Shown in pieces: positions 57,584-64,000 of a DNA stretch of 64,000 nucleotides (positions within the stretch are counted from its first letter, which is position 1; every line of letters starts with the position of its first letter). Under the pieces are notes generated by a model that saw nothing but the letters and a program-made list of their open reading frames with translations, had not been told where the DNA came from and searched no databases. Source of the stretch: Natrononativus amylolyticus (GTDB lineage Archaea; Halobacteriota; Halobacteria; Halobacteriales; Natrialbaceae); NCBI RefSeq assembly GCF_024362525.1, contig NZ_CP101458.1, forward strand, positions 682,001 through 746,000, written 5' to 3'. The translations under genes and the position numbers were made by a program.

Positions 57584-60312
57584 GCCACCAACTCCTGGTT
57601 AAGCTCCTCGATAACGGAGTCCACATCATCAAACACCTCGTGTGCCCGGTACAGCCCACCTCGCTGATTGAACGGCTCCAACTGCAGATCCGATTTCTCC
57701 ATCGCCGCCGAGGTGGCGATGTGGTCTTTCATCATGTCTAACCACTCCAACTGGTGCCGCGAAAAGCTATCGGAACGGTCGGCCAGCCACGCCTCGAAAC
57801 GCTCCTCAACAGTCTGGCCGAACGGCTCCAGCTGGTCGCTCTCACCCATCTCGAACCGGATGATAGAGATGATGTCCGTTAGAAGCTGTTTTTCGCTCTT
57901 CCCGGCCACCCTCGAACTCTCCAGTTGTTCGTACGCTTCCCAGACTTCCTCGGTCCGGAGGTTGTACGGCGGGGCAGTCAACGTGTCCGCCAGCTCCCGT
58001 ATCGTCTCATAGGTGAGCTCCTTCCGCCGGTGGGGCTGGTTGTAAATGATTTCGAGTGCGGCGATCTCGTCCTTGTTGTCCTCGATAAATTCGCGGAACC
58101 GATCGACGGTCTGCTCGGCGTTCATCGACTTCTCGGGTTCAGCCTCGAACTCGATGACCTCGTCCGCTGTCGGGTCGATGTACTGGATGTTCTGCTTCTT
58201 TATTTCCGTGAGCGTCTCTCGGAATCCGCTGTCGTCGAAGTGTTGCTTTGCTTGCTCGACCAGTTCACCACGCGCTTCCTCGATCTGTTCATCGCTCGGG
58301 TCGTCGGTGTCGAATTGCTCCCGTGCCGACTCAAGCTGAGCGTCCCGATTCGTCGCGGTGAGCAGGTCGTTGATCATCGTGTTTAGCGAAGCGTCCCCTC
58401 GCTGCTCGAGTACCCGGCGCTGTTCGTCCTCGAGCACTTTATCCATCCGCGACAGCCGTTCGGCCAGGGTTGAAAGGGTGTCGTCGTCTGGGTCGGGGTT
58501 GAGCGAAACTTCTTCGAGGACGTCCTCGAACGATGCGCTTGGTTCCCGGTCGAGTGGCTCGGAGTCGGTCTTGTCGGTCTCGGTCACGCCAACGGCGTCG
58601 ACGAGGACGAACCGCGTTTTGTGTTCTGCGTCGGGGGTTACCTGCTGGAGGTCGTTACTATCGATCGTCCGCGTGCCTCGCCCTTTCATCTGCTCGAAGT
58701 AGGTGCGGGATTTCACGTCGCGGAGGAAGATGAGACACTCGAGGGGTTTGATGTCCGTTCCCGTCGATATCATGTCCACTGAGACGGCGATCCGTGGGTT
58801 GTAGGAGTTTCGAAACTCCGAAATCAGATTTTCCGGGTCGGCCATCGACTTGTAGGTAATCTTCTTGCAGAAGTCGTTCCCCTTTCCGAACACCTCTCGA
58901 GAGATTCGAACGATATCGTCGGCGTGGGAGTCGTTCTTCGCGAATACGAGCGTCTTTGGAACCGCCTGGTCCCGACCAGGGAACATACTGGTCAGATTAT
59001 CTCGGAAGGACTCCATCACGGTCCGGATTTGGTCCGGTTTTACCACGTCCCGGTCGAGTTGAGTCGGGCGGTACTCCATCGTGTCGTCGAGCTGCTCCCA
59101 CATCTCTTCGCGCGTCAGTGTGTCCCGTTTCCCGACGGTGTAGCCGGCCTCGAGAGTGTCCCCTTCTTCTGTTGCTCGTGTTCGGATGCTGTAGACGTCG
59201 TACCCGACGTTCACACGGTCTGCAACAGCGCGTGCCTGTGAATACTCAGTGACTAGATTTTGATTGAAAAATCCTAATGTGTGTTTGGCAGGCGTCGCGG
59301 TGAGTCCAATGAGGAATGCGTCGAAGTAGTCGAGCACCTGCCGCCATTTGTTGTAGATCGACCGGTGACACTCGTCGATGATGATGAAGTCGAACTCTGT
59401 GATGGGGACGTCTGGGTTGTACTCGACCTCCCTTTGTTCTTCATCGTCGTCTTCTTCCTCGAACTGAGATCTCTCCCCTTGTTCCTCTTCGACTTCTTCG
59501 CCTTGGAGTATCGAATACATCCGTTGGATGGTCGAGATGCATACCTTGCTGGCAGGGTCGATGTGCCCGGTTTGGAACCGTTGGACGTTGTATTCCTCAG
59601 TAAACTTCCTGCCTGCTGGGGTATCGAACTGCTGGAACTCGGTGTCTGCGTTCTTCCCGAGGTTTTTGCGGTCTACGAGGAATAGGATCCGCTTGGCATT
59701 CGCGTGCTTGATCAGCCGATAGCACTCCTCTACAGCCATGTACGTTTTCCCGCTCCCGGTTGCCATCTGAATGAGTGAGCGAGGTCGCCCTCCAGCGAGC
59801 GATTTCTCTAACTCTTGAATCGCCTCGAACTGTGCGTCTCTCAGATTTCCCTGCTCGAGTTTTGGTAACCGTCTTAGTTGGTTGCGCAGCGTGTCTTCGC
59901 GGTTCAACAACTCGCGAAGTTCCTCTGGTTTGTGGAACCAGAATAGTTCCCTCGACCTGGACTCTACATCTCGAAGATCTCGGAAGTATGTCTCGACACT
60001 TGTGCTTTCGTAAACGAACGGAAGGGGCGATTCGACTGGGTTCAGCCTCTCCGGAAAGCTTTCCGCGTAACGCTTCGACTGTTCTTCGACGCCGGAAAGC
60101 GTCGTCCCTTTAGGTTTTGCCTCGATGACCCCGACGGCTTGGCGGTCGAGAAACAACATGTAATCGGCAGCATCAATCCCGATTTGATATTCCCGAATGG
60201 CAACGTGGCCGTTGTTAGCGCCGAGGTTGTGATCTCCGTAGTCCTGTATCTCCCAGCCTGCGGACTCCAACATCTTGTCGATCTCAGCCCTCGACTCCTC
60301 CTCCGGCAACAT
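57580..60312 (-). CDS. hsdR: type I restriction subunit HsdR
   Basis: A 910-residue motor-nuclease. The N-terminal PD-(D/E)xK nuclease has YMLFLDRQAVGVIEAKP with Glu-x-Lys; the helicase has Walker A QMATGSGKTYMA, DECH box FIIIDECHRS, motif III LTATPAKH and motif VI QMKGRGTRT. It translocates and cuts unmethylated DNA. First gene of hsdR-S-M-tbp. TTTTAAC some 30 bases before its ATG is the best TATA candidate. Confidence 0.94.
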   Translation of the reverse strand: MLPEEESRAEIDKMLESAGWEIQDYGDHNLGANNGHVAIREYQIGIDAADYMLFLDRQAVGVIEAKPKGTTLSGVEEQSKRYAESFPERLNPVESPLPFVYESTSVETYFRDLRDVESRSRELFWFHKPEELRELLNREDTLRNQLRRLPKLEQGNLRDAQFEAIQELEKSLAGGRPRSLIQMATGSGKTYMAVEECYRLIKHANAKRILFLVDRKNLGKNADTEFQQFDTPAGRKFTEEYNVQRFQTGHIDPASKVCISTIQRMYSILQGEEVEEEQGERSQFEEEDDDEEQREVEYNPDVPITEFDFIIIDECHRSIYNKWRQVLDYFDAFLIGLTATPAKHTLGFFNQNLVTEYSQARAVADRVNVGYDVYSIRTRATEEGDTLEAGYTVGKRDTLTREEMWEQLDDTMEYRPTQLDRDVVKPDQIRTVMESFRDNLTSMFPGRDQAVPKTLVFAKNDSHADDIVRISREVFGKGNDFCKKITYKSMADPENLISEFRNSYNPRIAVSVDMISTGTDIKPLECLIFLRDVKSRTYFEQMKGRGTRTIDSNDLQQVTPDAEHKTRFVLVDAVGVTETDKTDSEPLDREPSASFEDVLEEVSLNPDPDDDTLSTLAERLSRMDKVLEDEQRRVLEQRGDASLNTMINDLLTATNRDAQLESAREQFDTDDPSDEQIEEARGELVEQAKQHFDDSGFRETLTEIKKQNIQYIDPTADEVIEFEAEPEKSMNAEQTVDRFREFIEDNKDEIAALEIIYNQPHRRKELTYETIRELADTLTAPPYNLRTEEVWEAYEQLESSRVAGKSEKQLLTDIISIIRFEMGESDQLEPFGQTVEERFEAWLADRSDSFSRHQLEWLDMMKDHIATSAAMEKSDLQLEPFNQRGGLYRAHEVFDDVDSVIEELNQELVA

Positions 60313-60984
60313 ATAGGAGAAGAAAAGAGTCAGATTGTTAAAAGCCTATTCGTTAACACGAAGTTAATCTTCAAGGTGCATAACTCATTCCCAATGGTCA
60401 TATACTATCTCGAGTTCTGCTCTTTGCTCGGAGCGCCGGACGAATCTGGATGAATTCGTATAACACTGCCAAGGCACGGCCAGGTATAAAATCCGAGAGC
60501 TGGCCAGACCATCTATATTCAGTATCAATGAATCTTCTGCTCGGAGGACAACTCTCATGCTTAAACAAATTGATCTTAAGTTTTCTATCCAAGAAAGGAA
60601 GGTATGGCATTTGCGGTAGTTGTTTAGTAGAAGAGACTTATCTTGTCCAAATGAAACAGGCTGATACAGTACAGAAAGTGTAATCGATAGTGTTGCTACT
60701 AGCCCTGCGTAACGACACGCCTCAGAACCTGGAGGCGACCACACGACAACATGAAAAGCAGTCCCCTACAATCGTCTCTACTCCCAAAGATGAAGGGGAT
60801 CGAAACAGATGTTTCCCCGGTATCATCCGATCTGGGGCTCCAGAGGTGCCCGTAATCCCCGTCATTCCATTTTGTGTCGTCGACGTCGAACTCCCCCAAT
60901 TTTGGAGCCGTCGCTCTCGTCGATCATATACTAATGACGGGGATGGATCTCAAATGGATACTAATGGCTGAGTATCGTAATCAA
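60313..60984. other. 672-bp AT-rich gap, no credible gene
   Basis: Between the hsdR start and the HNH gene stop. The nearest open frames (77 residues on plus, 119 on minus) overlap one another, have no recognised domain and lack a good start context, so I do not call them. GTATAAAAT at 60483-60491 looks like a TATA box but no gene follows. The tail repeats ATACTAATG twice (60928-60936 and 60957-60965). It may hold the hsdR promoter and decayed DNA. Confidence 0.5.
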
Positions 60985-62703
60985 CTATAGATACCGTTCG
61001 TTCCGCCGCCGTGCCTTCTCCCGTAGCTCTCGATTGAACGCATCACCATCCCGTCCCTCGTGGCGCCGCCGGTGACAGTTCGGACACAACGCAATCACAT
61101 TCTCTGGATCATCTGGCCCACCATCGCTCAATCGAGTCAGATGATGGACCTCGAGAAACGGCTTACCACTCGTAGAGACAAACGGCGCATCTTCCCCACA
61201 ACCCTGACAAACACCATCAGCCGTCCGAAGCGCAAACTCTCGAACGTACTCCGAGCGTGGGTACGAACGACTACCACCAGACCCACCCGAACCCCCACTT
61301 CCCGAGGGAGAACTCTGCTTTGCCTTTGCAAAGAGCTCCGAATCAGACAGCGACCGAGGCGTACCCCCCTCAATCTCTATCTCTGTTCCCCCAACAGGAG
61401 CTAACTCAAACCGGAACGCATCGCGTGGGTTGTCGTGTTCATCAGGAAGCGTATCAATCCTGTGGGTGACGTATTCGTACTCGCCGAGATAGGTGACGAT
61501 CCACGGCATATCGGTATTCTCGAACAGGTGGATCGATTCACCGTTCTCCCGGTGATCGCGGAGAGCCTTGTTCCCATCGTCCATCGTCATATCGCCTTCC
61601 GTGCCCTCACCAGTGTAGAGAAATCGATCGCCCTCGAGGAACATATCCTCATACCCGTAGGTGCGACCAGCATCGCCAGTGAAGATGAAAATGAGTGGCA
61701 GCTCGCTCGGGGTTGCAATACCCTTGTATCGCTCCCCTTTGAGGACGTCGTGGATAAACCAGCGACTGTACCGCTCGCCAACCTCAAAGTTGCCTCCCTC
61801 AATCGGGATCGAGTATACGCCATCTTCCTTTGTAACCAACTCGAGTGACTCGAGCCAATCTAAGTGCTTTGTGACGACCCCCTTCGGTAGCTTGTGGTCG
61901 GGGTACGCCCGTCGGAGTTGGTGTTGGATCTCCTCGATTGTTCGATCCCCAGATGGAATTGCTCTGGCGATCTCACGAAAGCCATCAACAGCTGTCGCGA
62001 GCCCCTCATACATGACCAGAGGCTCATCTTGTTTCCAGAACGTCTCTCCCTTGTTTGTGGTCCGGTAGCCTTCAGGGGTGCTCTCGAGTAAGTCGACAGA
62101 CTCGAGAAAGGAGAGATTCCGCTTGACAGTGCCCGCTGCTCCAGCGGGTGTGTTTTCGAGTATCCAATTTATGAGATCTGCTTCAGTGGGTTCGTGTTCG
62201 GATACAAACTGGAGAGTCAAGCAGAGATATTGAACTCGATCATCGACGCCACCGAAAAACCGCTCAGTGGTCATTCGTGTGGGAGTTCGTTCCGTCGACG
62301 ACCCATCCGAAGACGGTGGTTCCGAGTCCTCAGTGACCAATACCTCCCCAGGAGAGAACTCGTCAGGGAGGAAAACTCGCCCGTTGTCAGCGTCCAACGG
62401 AAGATTCAGTGCCTTCTGGAGGAACGGAACTGCTGCTGAACTTCGCCACATCTCCGTGAGCTCCAAGAACTGATCTCGGTCCAGTTCTCCAGTTCGTTGG
62501 AGTTCGTCCCATGCGGTCTCCCAGTGTTTCCGCTGAATATCTTTCCAGTGGTCGGCCTCGGTCGCTCTGCTATGAAACCGGATCGAGTCCCGACTCTCGT
62601 TATACTGTACGTCGTTCTCATTCCCATGGCTGAACGTTTCTACGCACTCGATTTCTTGTGCCCGCCGAACAAGTATTGGCCAAACCTCGTCAAATGAATC
62701 CAT
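60985..62703 (-). CDS. modification-dependent HNH endonuclease with SRA-like domain
   Basis: A 572-residue protein. The N-terminal half has several winged-helix stretches (for example TVKRNLSFLESVDLLE and VVTKHLDWLESLELVT). About residues 312-445 form an SRA-YDG-type reader (GDAGRTYGYEDMFLEG, LYTGEGTEGDMTMDDGNKAL split over two lines). A glycine/serine linker leads to a C-terminal HNH nuclease: CQGCGEDAP, LEVHHLTRLSDGG, NVIALCPNCHRRRH. The plan matches ScoMcrA-like type IV enzymes that cut modified DNA. Stands alone. Confidence 0.82.
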   Translation of the reverse strand: MDSFDEVWPILVRRAQEIECVETFSHGNENDVQYNESRDSIRFHSRATEADHWKDIQRKHWETAWDELQRTGELDRDQFLELTEMWRSSAAVPFLQKALNLPLDADNGRVFLPDEFSPGEVLVTEDSEPPSSDGSSTERTPTRMTTERFFGGVDDRVQYLCLTLQFVSEHEPTEADLINWILENTPAGAAGTVKRNLSFLESVDLLESTPEGYRTTNKGETFWKQDEPLVMYEGLATAVDGFREIARAIPSGDRTIEEIQHQLRRAYPDHKLPKGVVTKHLDWLESLELVTKEDGVYSIPIEGGNFEVGERYSRWFIHDVLKGERYKGIATPSELPLIFIFTGDAGRTYGYEDMFLEGDRFLYTGEGTEGDMTMDDGNKALRDHRENGESIHLFENTDMPWIVTYLGEYEYVTHRIDTLPDEHDNPRDAFRFELAPVGGTEIEIEGGTPRSLSDSELFAKAKQSSPSGSGGSGGSGGSRSYPRSEYVREFALRTADGVCQGCGEDAPFVSTSGKPFLEVHHLTRLSDGGPDDPENVIALCPNCHRRRHEGRDGDAFNRELREKARRRNERYL

Positions 62704-62800
62704 ATACGAAGGCGAGTCTCATTGAACTTGATACTACCCGTCAATCAGGAGATGAACCTCAGATTCTTCGTGAGCCCGAGAAGGAAAAATAGGTTAAGCG

Positions 62801-64000
62801 TTACGCATACTGCAGTTGATCGAGTTCCTCTACTGCAAGTTCTGATCGGCTTTCAACGGCCTTTTTCCATTTCTGGAGGTACTGCATATTCTTCCGAGGG
62901 CTTACGTGGGGTGAGGTACGATACGGCCCAACGAAAGAAGAGAAATCATCGTCAATAGATTGTAGAACGTCTTCTAAGCGGTGTTCTTCGACTAAGCGCG
63001 AATGGTTCCAGCGCATCGCTACCCGATGCTTTTTCAGTATTGGTTTGAGAACCTGATCTTCGTCCTGATCGTAATCGACTAGATCATACCAGTCGTCAAA
63101 GTGTCGCTCGCAGACATCACAACTACAGGTTGGTGCACCCGCCCGATTCATCACGTCAACTGTAGCGTCGATTTTTAGGAAGTCTTTCAGTTGATCCACA
63201 TAATACCGTCCTGGTAAGCCCCCACCCCCAGAATACTCGGTTTTCTCTTTAAACTCTTCATCAAAAAGAGAAGAAAACGAAGTACCACGAAGTCCAAAGT
63301 ATGCAAGCAAGTTTGAGAAAAAGTCTCCGTAGTAGAAGTGGGGTTTGACTCCAGACTTGTGTATGTCATACACGTACTCGATCAGGTTGGTGTATTCGCT
63401 CTGCGTTGTCTCATACTTGTTCAAATCCTCGAATAACAGAAAGCACTCGGAGACATCGAACTCCTCTAAAAGTTCAATCAAGAGTCTTTTCTTGGTTGCA
63501 TCGCCAATGAATCGGGTAGTAGTGTACAAACAGGGCTTCAGAGGAAGAGTGGATTCTTGTTCCGCATAGTTGATTATTTTACGAGCGATCTCGATATCCT
63601 CGACCTTTTCGATTCTGTGAACCCAGGGAATCACTGCTTTCGGCTGGACGTCACGGGGAGTAATCGTGAGATCCTCGTACTTTCCAACGTCTGCCTCTAG
63701 CCGATCATAGACAAAATTCTCCTGGTAGTCTACTATCGATCTCGTAATCTCTCGGAGAATGTCGTCAGAGAGTTCTCGAGCATTCGCATTTGAACGCCTC
63801 TCTAAGACGGTCTCAAGCGGGTCCCCAAGAATATCGACATAAATTCTATGCCACCCCCTGATATTCCCCTCATCATCTCTGAAGTTATTCCCAATTCGGA
63901 AGTCCGAAATCATTGGATCGATATAATACGTAAACCCTTGATCGTTGGCCATCTCGGAGAGGAGTTGAGGCACGGCTTTCCTGGAATATGCTAATAGATG
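62801..64000 (-). CDS. TIM-barrel-like protein with TGT-type zinc motif (partial)
   Basis: The N-terminus lies beyond the right edge; 399 residues are visible to the TAA. A run of alternating strands and helices suggests a TIM barrel. Near visible residue 295 there is C-x-C-x2-C (CSCDVC) with a His about 28 residues later, the ligand spacing of the zinc site in tRNA-guanine transglycosylases. DpdA proteins, which insert deazaguanine in DNA, share that fold, so this may be a DpdA-like base-exchange enzyme. It may equally be an unrelated beta-type defence protein. The catalytic Asp could not be identified with certainty. Confidence 0.5.
   Translation of the reverse strand, partial: HLLAYSRKAVPQLLSEMANDQGFTYYIDPMISDFRIGNNFRDDEGNIRGWHRIYVDILGDPLETVLERRSNANARELSDDILREITRSIVDYQENFVYDRLEADVGKYEDLTITPRDVQPKAVIPWVHRIEKVEDIEIARKIINYAEQESTLPLKPCLYTTTRFIGDATKKRLLIELLEEFDVSECFLLFEDLNKYETTQSEYTNLIEYVYDIHKSGVKPHFYYGDFFSNLLAYFGLRGTSFSSLFDEEFKEKTEYSGGGGLPGRYYVDQLKDFLKIDATVDVMNRAGAPTCSCDVCERHFDDWYDLVDYDQDEDQVLKPILKKHRVAMRWNHSRLVEEHRLEDVLQSIDDDFSSFVGPYRTSPHVSPRKNMQYLQKWKKAVESRSELAVEELDQLQYA

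Larger units (their letters stand above)
44246..64000. mobile_element. integrase-bearing defence island, right end outside the window
   Basis: From the recombinase at 44273 onward the DNA changes: GC falls from roughly two thirds to near one half in many stretches, several gaps exceed 400 bases, and the genes are integrase, small DNA-binding proteins, Orc1/Cdc6, a TBP copy and four restriction or modification systems. That is the gene set of an integrated haloarchaeal plasmid/virus or defence island. I found no tRNA and no direct repeat that proves an attachment site, and the other boundary is not visible. The left limit is set at a short repeat just before the integrase. Confidence 0.55.

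Noticed and set aside
60385-60744. Overlapping small frames on both strands in the 60.3-60.9 kb gap
   Set aside because: No family, no ribosome binding site, they overlap each other, so they could be chance frames in AT-rich DNA.
1-64000. CRISPR arrays, rRNA or tRNA genes
   Set aside because: No regularly spaced repeats of the right size and no tRNA or rRNA-like sequence were found by reading; a dedicated scan was not possible.

Overview
The window is a piece of a haloarchaeal genome (class Halobacteria, probably Natrialbales-like, inferred from character rather than from any 16S). Support: high GC, very acidic predicted proteins, CTCGAG-rich coding sequence, TATA-box promoters with short or absent leaders, archaeal TFE, PhoU with an AbrB head, archaeosine-pathway genes, HTH_10 (bacterio-opsin-activator type) regulators and Orc1/Cdc6. 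No rRNA, tRNA or CRISPR array was seen.

Layout. 1-2917: end of an acetyl-CoA synthetase gene, then a two-gene sodium:solute symporter (small plus large subunit) and a UspA protein, which fits acetate or short organic acid uptake and activation. 3039-6850: small membrane proteins, tRNA ribose methylase Trm56, transcription factor TFE, a DUF2110 protein and a lipoprotein. 7047-20002: a sensor kinase and a full chemotaxis cluster (cheW, then cheY-B-A-C-C2-D-R tightly overlapped, then a transducer on the opposite strand). 20087-21202: an unknown protein. 21196-29563: a seven-gene minus-strand type IV pilus operon (PilB ATPase, PilC platform, five pilin-like proteins). 29850-44125: ordinary chromosomal genes, including a truncated haemoglobin beside a Cys-rich HTH_10 regulator, a dehydrogenase, an enoyl-CoA hydratase, two DMT exporters, queC-queE-queD, a CinA-type protein, a NAD-kinase-like protein and PhoU.

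44273 to the right edge is a different kind of DNA: lower GC, many short or unfamiliar genes and long AT-rich gaps. It opens with a tyrosine recombinase carrying a zinc ribbon, followed by small regulators, a two-gene McrBC-type restriction system, an Orc1/Cdc6 protein, a cassette of small proteins (one SWIM zinc finger), a complete type I restriction-modification operon (hsdR-hsdS-hsdM), a modification-dependent SRA-like/HNH nuclease and, cut by the edge, a probable TIM-barrel protein with a TGT-like zinc motif. I read it as an integrated element or defence island whose right end lies outside the window.

The most unusual observation is that the type I operon continues into a gene for a divergent TATA-binding protein: reading frames hsdR, hsdS, hsdM and tbp all overlap, so the general factor appears translationally coupled to the restriction genes. 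Together with an element-borne Orc1/Cdc6, short repeats shared between element promoters, and the TGT-like protein, this suggests an element that may carry its own replication, transcription and DNA-modification functions. That is inference; the overlaps, motifs and repeats themselves are visible in the sequence.
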